Assembly (NCBI RefSeq): GCF_023074075.1
Contig: NZ_JADPKT010000033.1
Location: 1 to 64,000 of the forward strand
Direction of reading: 5' to 3'
Length of the DNA: 64,000 nucleotides
Source: Bradyrhizobium sp. 138
Lineage (GTDB): Bacteria > Pseudomonadota > Alphaproteobacteria > Rhizobiales > Xanthobacteraceae
A program made the translations under genes and the position numbers. The notes beneath the pieces are model-generated. The model did not search any database. It was given only the letters and a program-made list of their open reading frames with translations, and was not told the origin of the DNA. Shown piece by piece: positions 38,400 through 46,684 of the stretch (position 1 is its first letter; the number at the start of each line of letters is the position of its first letter).

Positions 38400-39218
38400 A
38401 TGACCGGCGCGCCCCCGCGCATGTCCACGAAACCTTCGAGTGCCACGATGGAAATGCTCAACACCCACTGCGGCGTGACGCGCGATGCGCGGGGCGTCGT
38501 TCATGTCGCGATCTGCAACGCCGGCCCGCTCAACATTCTCGGCTCGCCGGTGACCGACGCCGTGCGCGAAGGCCTGCAGCAGCTCGCATCCGACCGCAGC
38601 ATCCGCGTCGTGGTGCTGCGCGGCCAAAGCGAGAAGAGCATGATCGGCGGCGCCGACATCAAGGAGATGGCGACGCTCGACCAGACCTCGGCCGAGGCCT
38701 TCATCAGCCGCCTGCGCGATCTCTGCGAAGCGGTGCGCCAGTTCCCCGCCCCCGTGATCGCACGCATGCCGGGCTGGTGCCTCGGCGGCGGCCTCGAAGT
38801 GGCGGCGGCCTGCGATTTCCGGGTCGCGGCGCATGATGCGCATTTCGGCATGCCGGAGGTGCGCGTCGGCATCCCCTCCGTGATCCACGCGGCGCTCCTG
38901 CCACGCCTGATCGGCTGGGCTCGCGCGCGCTGGCTGGTGATGACCGCGGAGAACATCGATGCGCCGACGGCGCTCGCCTGGGGCCTGGTCGACAGGGTCG
39001 CGCCTGAGGGCGGGCTCGATGCGACGATCGAGCGCCTGGTGAAGGCCTTGCTGGAATGCGGCCCCGAGGCGCTGCGCTCGCAGAAGGCGCTGCTGCGGCA
39101 ATGGGAGGAGCTGCCGCTGACGGAGTCGGTGAATCTGAGCGTGAAGGTGTTCGGCGAGTCGTTCCTGACCGACGAGCCGACGCGGTTGATGCAGGCGTTC
39201 GTGAACAGGAAGCGGTAG
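38400..39218 (+). CDS. enoyl-CoA hydratase/isomerase family protein
   Basis: 272-aa crotonase-fold protein. Oxyanion-hole segments are SMIGGADIKEM and GWCLGGGLEVAAACD. MPEVRVGIPSVIHAALL replaces the typical glutamate region, with the first catalytic Glu kept in PEV but the second less clear. This pattern fits enoyl-CoA hydratase, isomerase or related activity on an unknown CoA ester. ATG at 38400 chosen behind GGAAG. The thiolase 170 bp downstream may act on its product. Confidence 0.85.
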   Translation: MTGAPPRMSTKPSSATMEMLNTHCGVTRDARGVVHVAICNAGPLNILGSPVTDAVREGLQQLASDRSIRVVVLRGQSEKSMIGGADIKEMATLDQTSAEAFISRLRDLCEAVRQFPAPVIARMPGWCLGGGLEVAAACDFRVAAHDAHFGMPEVRVGIPSVIHAALLPRLIGWARARWLVMTAENIDAPTALAWGLVDRVAPEGGLDATIERLVKALLECGPEALRSQKALLRQWEELPLTESVNLSVKVFGESFLTDEPTRLMQAFVNRKR

Positions 39219-39339
39219 GTGCTCCCGAGGCAGTGACGCCGAAGCGGCGACCTCGACGTCACTCCTGCCTTCGCAAGACCAAATCTCATCCGACCCTCGA
39301 CAATTTCTCATCCCTGCCGCGGTTGCATTTTTTGCGCCG

Positions 39340-39351
39340 CATCATATGATG
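39340..39351. promoter_or_regulatory. 12-bp palindrome before the thiolase gene
   Basis: CATCATATGATG, a perfect palindrome 37 bp before the thiolase ATG, in a short AT-rich stretch of GC-rich DNA. It may be an operator, possibly for the nearby TetR regulator. No direct evidence for the pairing. Confidence 0.4.
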
Positions 39352-39388
39352 GTCATAATCTTAATCATCATCGCCAGGGAGTCTCATC

Positions 39389-40585
39389 ATGGCCGAAGCC
39401 GCCGATCCCATCGTCATCGTCTCCGCCGCCCGCACCCCGCTCGGCCGCTTCATGGGTGAGCTTTCGCCGCTCGCCGCGCACAAGCTCGGATCGCATGTGA
39501 TCGGCGCGGCGCTGGAGCGCGCCAAGCTCGCGCCCGAGAAGGTCGACGAGGTCTTCATGGGCTGCGTGCTGCCGGCCGGCCAGGGCCAGGCCCCGGCGCG
39601 CCAGGCTGCGCGCGCAGCGGGTCTGCCCGACGGCACCGGCGCGACCACCGTCAACAAGGTCTGCGGCTCCGGCATGAAGGCGACCATGCTGGCGCACGAC
39701 ATCATCCGCGCCGGCTCGGCCGAAATCGTCGTCTCCGGCGGCATGGAGAGCATGAGCAACGCGCCGTATCTGCTCGCCAAGGCACGCGGTGGCTACCGCG
39801 CCGGCCATGATCGCATCATCGACCACATGATGATGGACGGCCTCGAGGATGCCTACGAGACCGGCCGTTCCATGGGTGATTTCGGCGAAGCGACCGCGGA
39901 GGCGTACCAGTTCACCCGCAAGGACCAGGACGCCTTTGCGATGGAAACGCTCAGCCGTGCCCGCACAGCGGTCCAGGGCGGCGCGTTCAAGGCCGAGATC
40001 GCGCCAATCACGTTGACCGAGAAAGCGGGTCCCCGCATCATCGCCAATGACGAGCATCCGCTGAAGGTCGATCCTGCCAAGATTCCCGGCCTGAAGCCGG
40101 CCTTCCGTGCCAACGGCACCATCACGCCCGCGGCCTCCTCTGCCAATGCCGACGGCGCCGCCGCGCTGGTGCTGACCAAGCGCTCGCTCGCCGATCGCAA
40201 TGGCCTTCCTGTCATCGCCGAGATCAAGGGCCATGCCACCCACAGCCAGGAGCCGCAATGGTTCACGACCGCGCCGATCCCGGCAATCCGCAAGCTGCTC
40301 GACAAGGTCGGCTGGAGCGCGGGTGACGTCGACCTGTTCGAGATCAACGAGGCCTTTGCCGTCGTGGCTATGGCGGCGCAGCGCGACCTCGGCATTCCCC
40401 GCGACAAGCTCAACATCAACGGCGGCGCCTGCGCGCTCGGCCATCCCATCGGGGCCACCGGCGCGCGGTTGATCGTGACGCTGCTGCATGCGCTCGAGGC
40501 GAATAACCTCAAGCGCGGTGTCGCGTCGCTGTGTATCGGCGGCGGCGAAGCGACCGCGATCGCGGTGGAGCGGGTGGCACACTAA
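39389..40585 (+). CDS. acetyl-CoA C-acetyltransferase (thiolase)
   Basis: 398-aa type II thiolase. Nucleophile Cys in NKVCGSGMKATML (about residue 91), catalytic His in NINGGACALGHPIGATGAR (about residue 352), second Cys in ASLCIGGGEATAIAVE near the C-terminus. It makes or splits acetoacetyl-CoA, as in polyhydroxybutyrate synthesis or ketone-body use. No phbB or CoA-transferase gene is adjacent, so the pathway is open. A strong terminator follows. Confidence 0.95.
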   Translation: MAEAADPIVIVSAARTPLGRFMGELSPLAAHKLGSHVIGAALERAKLAPEKVDEVFMGCVLPAGQGQAPARQAARAAGLPDGTGATTVNKVCGSGMKATMLAHDIIRAGSAEIVVSGGMESMSNAPYLLAKARGGYRAGHDRIIDHMMMDGLEDAYETGRSMGDFGEATAEAYQFTRKDQDAFAMETLSRARTAVQGGAFKAEIAPITLTEKAGPRIIANDEHPLKVDPAKIPGLKPAFRANGTITPAASSANADGAAALVLTKRSLADRNGLPVIAEIKGHATHSQEPQWFTTAPIPAIRKLLDKVGWSAGDVDLFEINEAFAVVAMAAQRDLGIPRDKLNINGGACALGHPIGATGARLIVTLLHALEANNLKRGVASLCIGGGEATAIAVERVAH

Positions 40586-40607
40586 CCCGCGCCATGGCCG
40601 GAATAGA

Positions 40608-40639
40608 GGGAAGTCTGACATTTTAGACTTCCCTTTTTT
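40608..40639 (+). terminator. rho-independent terminator after thiolase
   Basis: Stem GGGAAGTCT / AGACTTCCC (9 bp, perfect) with the 8-base loop GACATTTT, directly followed by TTTTTT. It is a textbook terminator 22 bp after the thiolase stop. Confidence 0.93.
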
Positions 40640-40698
40640 GTGCCAGATTGCGACGATGGTGCGGGTCTTCGAGGCTCGCCAACCACGATTGAGGCCCA

Positions 40699-41988
40699 AT
40701 GATCTCGAGCTGGCTCGCGGCAGCATTGTCCCGCCGCAACGTCCATTACGGCTGGGCGATGGTCGGCGTGACCTTCCTCGCCGCGCTGATCAGCGCCGGC
40801 ACGGTCGGCGCGCCCGGCGTGTTCATCGTCCCACTGCAAAAGGAGTTCGGCTGGAGCACGGCGGAGATCTCCTCCGCGCTGTCGATCCGCTTCATCCTGT
40901 TCGGGCTGATGGCGCCGTTCGCGGCCGCCCTGCTCAACCGCTACGGCCTGCGCAACGTCACGCTGACCGCGCAATTGGTCGTCGTCTCGGCGCTCGTGCT
41001 CTCGCTCGGCATGACGCAGGTCTGGCAACTCGTCGCGCTGTGGGGCGTGGTGATCGGCATCGGCACCGGCATGACCGCGATGGTGCTGGGCGCCACCATT
41101 GCGACGCGCTGGTTCGCCGCGCGGCGCGGGCTCGTTATCGGCATCCTGACCGCGAGTGTCGCCACCGGCCAGCTCGTGTTCCTGCCGCTGCTCGCAACCC
41201 TCACCGAACGTTACGGCTGGCGCCTCGCCCTCGGCTTCGTCTGCATCATGCTCGGCGTGTCCGCGCTGGCGATCCTGCTCGTGATGCGCGACCGTCCGAG
41301 CGATTTGGGCCTGCGCCCGTTCGGCGACGAAGGCACCACACCCCTGCCCGCCCCGCCCGTCAGCCACGGCTCGATCACCGGCGTTGCGCTCGGAACGCTG
41401 CGCGACGCCTCGAAGTCCGCTACGTTCTGGATCCTGTTTGCGACATTCTTCGTCTGCGGCGCATCCACCGCTGGCCTCGTGCAGGTGCATCTGATCCCGA
41501 TGTGCCTCGATTTCGGCATCCCGCAGGTGCAGGCCGCGAGCCTGCTCGCAGCGATGGGCATGTTCGACTTCGTCGGCACCATCATCTCGGGCTGGCTGTC
41601 GGACCGGTACGATAATCGCTATTTGCTGTTCTGGTACTACGGCCTGCGCGGGCTCTCGCTGATCTTCCTGCCCTTCAGCGACTTCTCGTTCTACGGCCTC
41701 TCGATCTTCGCGATGTTCTACGGGCTCGACTGGATCGCCACGGTGCCGCCGACGGTACGGCTCACCGCGCAAAAGTTCGGGCCCGAGCGCGCCAATCTGG
41801 TGTTTGGCTGGATCTTTGCCGGCCATCAGCTCGGCGCAGGCACGGCCGCCTTCGGCGCCGGCCTGTCGCGAACGATCTATCAGAGCTATTTGCCCGCATT
41901 CTTCATCGCCGGCGCGCTCTGCGTGTTCGCCGCGCTGGTCGTGCTGGCGCTGTCGCGGCAAATCAAGCCAAAGCCGGCGATAGCGTAA
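40699..41988 (+). CDS. MFS transporter (monocarboxylate/oxalate-formate type)
   Basis: 429-aa 12-helix major facilitator. FIVPLQKEFGWSTAEISSALSIRF near the N-terminus and RRGLVIGILTASVATGQL at about residue 139 are typical of the OFA/monocarboxylate-type bacterial carriers, and LSDRYDNRYLL after helix 7 is a motif-A-like loop. It probably moves an organic acid. Own promoter expected, since a terminator separates it from the thiolase gene. Confidence 0.88.
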   Translation: MISSWLAAALSRRNVHYGWAMVGVTFLAALISAGTVGAPGVFIVPLQKEFGWSTAEISSALSIRFILFGLMAPFAAALLNRYGLRNVTLTAQLVVVSALVLSLGMTQVWQLVALWGVVIGIGTGMTAMVLGATIATRWFAARRGLVIGILTASVATGQLVFLPLLATLTERYGWRLALGFVCIMLGVSALAILLVMRDRPSDLGLRPFGDEGTTPLPAPPVSHGSITGVALGTLRDASKSATFWILFATFFVCGASTAGLVQVHLIPMCLDFGIPQVQAASLLAAMGMFDFVGTIISGWLSDRYDNRYLLFWYYGLRGLSLIFLPFSDFSFYGLSIFAMFYGLDWIATVPPTVRLTAQKFGPERANLVFGWIFAGHQLGAGTAAFGAGLSRTIYQSYLPAFFIAGALCVFAALVVLALSRQIKPKPAIA

Positions 41989-42873
41989 GCGTGCACTGAC
42001 GGGCTTTGGCGTTCGCAAACACACCTCCGCGTTCTCGCGGCCGATTTCGCCCGAGCTTTGCTCGCTTCGTTGCTCCTTTCGTTAAGAAAGGGCGCAGAGA
42101 AGGCCGGGCGCCGGCTGGCACCCGCGGTCCCGTGTGCGAACAAGACGCGCACGGGGTGGACTACAGGTGACGCCGGAACGCCCGGCCTTCCCTGCGCGGA
42201 TGGTCTTACGGCTTATGTCGTGCTCTCCCCGGGGAGCGATGCACTATTGCCCCCGTCGCCTTGCGGATGGCTGATGCGCGAACCCGGTTGGGCCGCCGCA
42301 ATCACCGCAACACTTGACGCACAGACCCCGGGCGTCAGGACCACACGATTTTGCCGTCCGCGCACATCCCCATTCCTGTCCGCGACGGCTGGCGTGCGCT
42401 CGCCATCGCGGCCGAACGAGGACGCTGTCAGCGCCGTGTCGTATCGCGCGTGCCGCTGCTCACGGGGATTCCCGCCCTGCAGCTTGCCCAGCGCGCCGAC
42501 GCCGTCGCGGCCACCGCCTCCCGGCCCGCATCTCGTGACGATCGCGAAACGCCCCTTGTGGCGGGCGGGATGTGTCGATGTCTACGATAAATCCGAATTC
42601 TTGTAAAGCGAATTTTTTGAGGGAGGCGCGGCAGTCTCGCCGCGAGGCAGCGTCGCCTGGAATGCCCCCGGCGCGGGCGCTCGACCAAAACTGCGAAAAC
42701 AACCCCATGCACAGTAGCCGAAGCATGAGGGATCAATGACTTAGCGCGGATGCGACAATGACCCCTCATCCCTGAGGAGGCGCGTAAGCGCCGTCTCGAA
42801 CGACGAGGCGTGCGCGCAAGCGGCGGCGTCGTCTTTTCCCAGACGGCCTCTCATCCGACGTAGCTGCGGCCCG
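41989..42873. other. long non-coding, structured, repeat-like region
   Basis: 885 bp without a credible gene; the open frames here lack any family look and overlap on both strands. It holds several strong hairpins. At about 42223-42239 is GCTCTCCCCGGGGAGC, and at about 42315-42337 TGACGC...GCGTCA around a C/G-rich loop. GCCGTCCGCG...CGCGACGGC is near 42353-42394. I recall text of this kind (from AAGGCCGGGCGCCGG onward) as a recurrent element in Bradyrhizobium genomes, often miscalled as hypothetical proteins. Near its end lies a copy of the CTGAGGAGGCGCGTAAGCGC repeat (42764-42820). Whether it is transcribed is unknown. Confidence 0.6.
42764..42820. repeat. CTCATCCTGAGGAGGCGCG repeat copy
   Basis: Shares CCTGAGGAGGCGCGTAAGCG and CCGTCTCGAACGACGAGGCG with the copies at 22134-22190 and 43562-43605. 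The core GGCGCGTAAGCGCC is a hairpin. Confidence 0.8.
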
Positions 42874-43449
42874 TCAGCCGCGTCCCATGCTGTAGAATTC
42901 CGGGTTCGGACGCATGCTGGTGACGTTGGCGAGCCGGTTGGAGAGGCCGAAGAAGGCTGTGATTGCGGCGATATCCCAGACGTCGTCTTCCGTGAAGCCG
43001 TGCGATTTCAGCGTGGCGAAATCGGATTCGGAGACCGTGTAGGCTTCCGTCGAGACGCGTACGGCGAAGTCGAGCATCGCCTTCTGGCGGTCGGTGATAT
43101 CAGCCTTGCGGTAGTTGACCGCGACCTGATCGGCGATCAGCGGATCCTTGGCGCGGATGCGCAGAATCGCGCCGTGCGCGATGACGCAATACTGGCATTG
43201 ATTGAGGTTGCTGGTCGCAACCACGATCATTTCCCGCTCGGCCTTGGTGAGATTGCCGGGCTTCTCCATCAGCGCATCGTGATAGGCGAAGAACGCGCGA
43301 AACTCATCCGGCCGGTGCGCGAGCACGAGAAAAACGTTCGGAATGAAGCCGGACTTCTCCTGGACCGCCAGGATACGGGCCCGGATGTCATCCGGCATGT
43401 CGGCAAGATCAGGAACCGGGAAGCGGCTGACTGCAGGTGCCTTCGTCAT
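42874..43449 (-). CDS. AhpD-like peroxidase-related enzyme (CMD family)
   Basis: 191-aa carboxymuconolactone-decarboxylase-fold protein of the uncharacterised peroxidase-related group. It has the AhpD-type redox motif in NQCQYCVIAHGAIL (Cys-x-x-Cys with a following His, about residue 85), so a thiol-based peroxidase or disulfide reductase activity is expected. C-terminal FGLSNRLANVTSMRPNPEFYSMGR is typical of the group. Stands alone between repeat regions. Confidence 0.88.
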   Translation of the reverse strand: MTKAPAVSRFPVPDLADMPDDIRARILAVQEKSGFIPNVFLVLAHRPDEFRAFFAYHDALMEKPGNLTKAEREMIVVATSNLNQCQYCVIAHGAILRIRAKDPLIADQVAVNYRKADITDRQKAMLDFAVRVSTEAYTVSESDFATLKSHGFTEDDVWDIAAITAFFGLSNRLANVTSMRPNPEFYSMGRG

Positions 43450-43561
43450 GGCCTGAATATCCTCGGAGCTGGTCGATGGAAATCGATGCGATCATGCGTC
43501 CCCGCGCCCCCCCGGCCATGGGACGGTCCGCAACGGGATGCAATCCTGGCTCTGAGTAACC

Positions 43562-43652
43562 CCATCCTGAGGAGGCGCGTAAGCGCCGTCTCGAAGGACG
43601 CGGCGCGAGCTCAGCTCGCGCACAATGCCGTGTGAGATAGCCCTGCCCGCGT
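43562..43652. repeat. CATCCTGAGGAGGCGCG repeat with partial outer arm
   Basis: Copy of the 22134-22190 element followed by TGAGATAGCCCTGCCCGCG (43634 on), a diverged half of the outer arm seen at 22207-22236. So two parts of the composite at 22 kb travel together here. Confidence 0.7.
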
Positions 43653-43660
43653 CGGCGAGA

Positions 43661-44329
43661 CTAGCAGGTCTTCTGCTGCAGATGCTGGACGCAGGTGCAG
43701 GTGGTCGACGTCGGGGAAGTCGAGGAATACTTCACGTCGTAATAGGGAGGGCTCGAGGAGCCGCCCGGGCCGTTGGTCGAGCAGCGCGGGAACAAATAGT
43801 AGCTGTCGGACAGCTTGATGGTGCCCGCGATGGTGAAGCCGAGGTTGGGCGTGTAGTCATAGGACACCTCGCTCAGGATGAGGGAGATGTTGGCGTTGGT
43901 GGTGCCGCCTTGCGCGGTAAAGGCCGACAAGGTCATCGCGGTGCCCGGCGTTCTCGCCCCTGACGCATTGGTCGATTTGCTCCATCGCACCGTGGCATTG
44001 CCGCTGGGGTCGGTCGAGACTTCCGAGACGGTGATCGTCATCAAGGAGGTGCTGCCATTCTTGATGGGATATGGCGCCATGATGGCGGTCGCAGCCGCGA
44101 GGATACCGTCCATTTGGCTCGGGCTAACGGACGTGTTCTGTGTGATCATGTCGGCGACAGCATGCGCGGTCGCGCTGACCTTGACGTTCATGGCGAGCCC
44201 GTTGCCGAGCTCGACGCCGCCGATATAGAGCAATAGCATGAACGGCGTCACGATGGCGAACTCCGTCGCTGCGACGGCGCGGACATCGGTCAACAGGTGC
44301 CGGGCGCGAGATGACAGGGCGGAGATCAT
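43661..44329 (-). CDS. TadE/TadG-family pilus assembly protein
   Basis: 222-aa minor pseudopilin-like protein. The TadE-type N-terminus is visible: about 17 basic residues, then VAATEFAIVTPFMLLLYIGGVELGNGL (Glu at the fifth position of the hydrophobic helix). A large periplasmic part rich in Ser/Thr and ending in several cysteines follows. It belongs to tight-adherence (Tad/Flp) pili and is exported through the inner membrane. Start ATG at 44329 overlaps the preceding gene's stop (TGATG), so the three genes form one operon. Confidence 0.87.
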   Translation of the reverse strand: MISALSSRARHLLTDVRAVAATEFAIVTPFMLLLYIGGVELGNGLAMNVKVSATAHAVADMITQNTSVSPSQMDGILAAATAIMAPYPIKNGSTSLMTITVSEVSTDPSGNATVRWSKSTNASGARTPGTAMTLSAFTAQGGTTNANISLILSEVSYDYTPNLGFTIAGTIKLSDSYYLFPRCSTNGPGGSSSPPYYDVKYSSTSPTSTTCTCVQHLQQKTC

Positions 44330-44886
44330 CAGTTGGCTCCTGGCTCGTTCTGGAACGCGGCGGATGACATGATCAGCCGGTTGCCGTTGCTGAGATTCGA
44401 GAGATTGAAACCGAGTGGCCCGAGCACGACCGGCCACTCGTACAGCACGCGCAGCACGACGATATCGCCGGCCACGCCCGGGTTGTACTGCCAGGCATTG
44501 GAGACCTTGCCCGAGCCGTCGTAGGTCAGGGTCGGCATCGCCGTGTTCGTGGACGTCCAGGAGGTTGCCACCTGCATGTCCACCATCAGGCCGCTGCAGG
44601 TGAACAGGATCACGATCTGATCGCAGACCTTCTGCTTGAAGACCGCCTGCGTCATGTTGGCGGACTGAACCTGTCCGGTCATGACGAGGCGCGCCGACTG
44701 GCGCACGACGGATTCGAGCATCTGCTGGGCGAAGAAAACGAGAAAGGTCTGGATCAGCGCGATGACGAGGGCGAGGAACGGCGCAGCGACGAGCGCGAAC
44801 TCGACGGCCGTGGCGCCCCTGCTGTCGCGCGCGAATGCGGCGCAGCGATTGCGGCGTCTGCTTATGGTGGAGGTCAATCCGAACAT
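44329..44886 (-). CDS. TadE-family pilus assembly protein
   Basis: 185-aa minor pilin-like protein. DSRGATAVEFALVAAPFLALVIALIQ (about residues 20-45) is a model TadE signal helix with conserved Glu. The rest is a periplasmic domain. It is the middle gene of the three-gene Tad group and is coupled to the next gene by TGATG. No pilin (flp), ATPase (tadA) or secretin gene lies in the window, so these must be encoded elsewhere. Confidence 0.9.
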   Translation of the reverse strand: MFGLTSTISRRRNRCAAFARDSRGATAVEFALVAAPFLALVIALIQTFLVFFAQQMLESVVRQSARLVMTGQVQSANMTQAVFKQKVCDQIVILFTCSGLMVDMQVATSWTSTNTAMPTLTYDGSGKVSNAWQYNPGVAGDIVVLRVLYEWPVVLGPLGFNLSNLSNGNRLIMSSAAFQNEPGAN

Positions 44887-44896
44887 GGCCCTTCCC

Positions 44897-46339
44897 CTAC
44901 TGCACCAGGCTGGCCGTGCTGGACGCAACCTTGATGAACAGGTCCGTCAGTGCCTTGGAGATGTCGCCACCATTCTGAACATTTGCGTACAGGCCCGGTG
45001 ACGCACAGGATTGCAGCCGTTGCGCGATCGTGCCCGTCGACGAGGACGGATTGTTGAACTGCGAGATACGGCTGGTGTACCAGCCGTCGCTCAATTGCAG
45101 GTACTCGGTGTAGAGGATCGCGATACGAATGTTTCGCTTCTTGATGGTATCGCATATCGCCGTGTTGAGCGGTTGCTGGCATCGCGCCGTCGTGGAGTTG
45201 GCTGACGGAAGCGGATAGGTGGCATTGATGTCGCAGCTGCCCCCCGACTTCGGGATGAGCTTGTCCTCGACGCCGTCGGTGACGAGGAAGATCACTTCCT
45301 GCGGCGTACCGGTCGCGCTACCGTCGCCGGGATCGGGCATGGAGGTGTTGAGGTCCGTCAGCCCCTTCGAGATATCGGTGCCGTAGTCCGTGGTGTAGAT
45401 GCAGCCGCCCGAGCCGTTGAGAACGGGGCAGTTCTGGTGATCGACCGTCAGGAGCTGAATGTTGCCGATCTTCGTGCCTGCGGTGGTTGGGGTGGTCAGC
45501 GTCTGGATCGTGTTCAGGGCGTAGTCGAAAGTGTAGATGGCAGCCTTGTAGGTCGTGTTGTTGAGCGCCGACATGCACTGCATGACGCCGCCCGACGTGC
45601 CCGACTGGGGGCACGTCCAGGGTCCGACCATCAACTGCTTGACAGCATTGGTCACGAGATCGATCCGCAGCGTGACGTTGTTCGCACGCGCGACCGTGAG
45701 GTTGTCCTTGTTCGTCGAGCTGGGGGCTGCGTTGTTGGGATGCGCCTCATGACAGGCGAATGCGCAATTCCTGGCGTAAGTGGGCTGGCTCTGCGTGGCG
45801 AGAATCATTTTATCGATGTCGCCCTGGGTCGCCGTCAGCGCCATCGACGGGGAATCATCCAGCAACAGGTAGAAATTCATGTTGGGCGCGCTGGACGCCT
45901 TCGCCGTCGATGAACCGACCACCTGCCAGGTCTGCTTGCCGAGGACGCCGGGGAAATTGTTGACGGACTCCGCGGTGTAGGAAACCGTGATGGTCCGCGC
46001 GAGACCGGAATCGGTGACCGTGACCGTCGGCGTCGGCGTCGCCGCCAGGCCGGGAAGATTCGCCTTGGCGGCAAAGACCGCCTTCGCGGTCGCCTTGACG
46101 ACTTCGCTATCGGTCTGCGTCAGCATCGCCGGCCGCACGGCCGCAATCGCGGCCGCATCGGCAGCCGCGTTCAATTGCTCGCGCTTGCGCAGGGCCAGCG
46201 TGTAGTCGAGCGTCATGCCCAGGAGAAAGATGATAGGAACCATCGTCAGCGCGAAGATGATAGCGACGTTGGCCTTCCGGTCTGTCGCGAAACAGAGCAC
46301 TGCGCGGCGGAGCATGAGGTTCATCCTGTCTGCCGTCAT
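44897..46339 (-). CDS. TadG-like protein with VWA domain
   Basis: 480-aa membrane-anchored pilus protein. The N-terminal TadG/TadE helix is KANVAIIFALTMVPIIFLLGMTLDY (Glu replaced), followed by LRKREQLNAAADAAAIAA as in the Flp-pilus TadG group. A von Willebrand A domain begins at about residue 155 with the metal-binding DxSxS as DDSPS, and continues with IFLVTDGVEDK. It should sit in the periplasm and assist assembly or adhesion. ATG at 46339 chosen; 46324 is possible. Confidence 0.9.
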   Translation of the reverse strand: MTADRMNLMLRRAVLCFATDRKANVAIIFALTMVPIIFLLGMTLDYTLALRKREQLNAAADAAAIAAVRPAMLTQTDSEVVKATAKAVFAAKANLPGLAATPTPTVTVTDSGLARTITVSYTAESVNNFPGVLGKQTWQVVGSSTAKASSAPNMNFYLLLDDSPSMALTATQGDIDKMILATQSQPTYARNCAFACHEAHPNNAAPSSTNKDNLTVARANNVTLRIDLVTNAVKQLMVGPWTCPQSGTSGGVMQCMSALNNTTYKAAIYTFDYALNTIQTLTTPTTAGTKIGNIQLLTVDHQNCPVLNGSGGCIYTTDYGTDISKGLTDLNTSMPDPGDGSATGTPQEVIFLVTDGVEDKLIPKSGGSCDINATYPLPSANSTTARCQQPLNTAICDTIKKRNIRIAILYTEYLQLSDGWYTSRISQFNNPSSSTGTIAQRLQSCASPGLYANVQNGGDISKALTDLFIKVASSTASLVQ

Positions 46340-46684
46340 TGCGGCAGCTGCCCTTTCCCTGAAATCGACGGAAGAGATTGCCGGGATTCGATCCCAACAC
46401 TCGTCCGTCACGGGCGGAATATGTCGAGCGCCCCGTTAATCAACACTTACGGACAATCCGCAAACCGGAACCGCACGGGATCGGGATGTCCCATATCGAG
46501 AAGGCATCACTAATGTCGCTTAAACGCGACCACAGAAATTGGCGATAAACGGTAGGAAACGCCCGTAGAAATACCGGAGGTGGCCGGCGCTATAATGCCG
46601 TTAGACTCCACGGCGCAAACGTGGACAATACTCCGACGCACGTCACGTGCGCAGTGCACACCAAGATGCGCCCAGGGGAAACAA
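46340..46684. other. intergenic region tadG / FAD oxidoreductase
   Basis: 345 bp with no convincing gene. TATAAT occurs at 46592 about 90 bp before the oxidoreductase ATG and could be its -10 box, though no good -35 lies 17 bp before it. No repeat or strong hairpin seen. Confidence 0.4.

Noticed and set aside
42058..42769. Several open frames in the non-coding region
   Set aside because: They overlap on both strands, lack ribosome sites and known motifs, and the DNA looks structured and repetitive.
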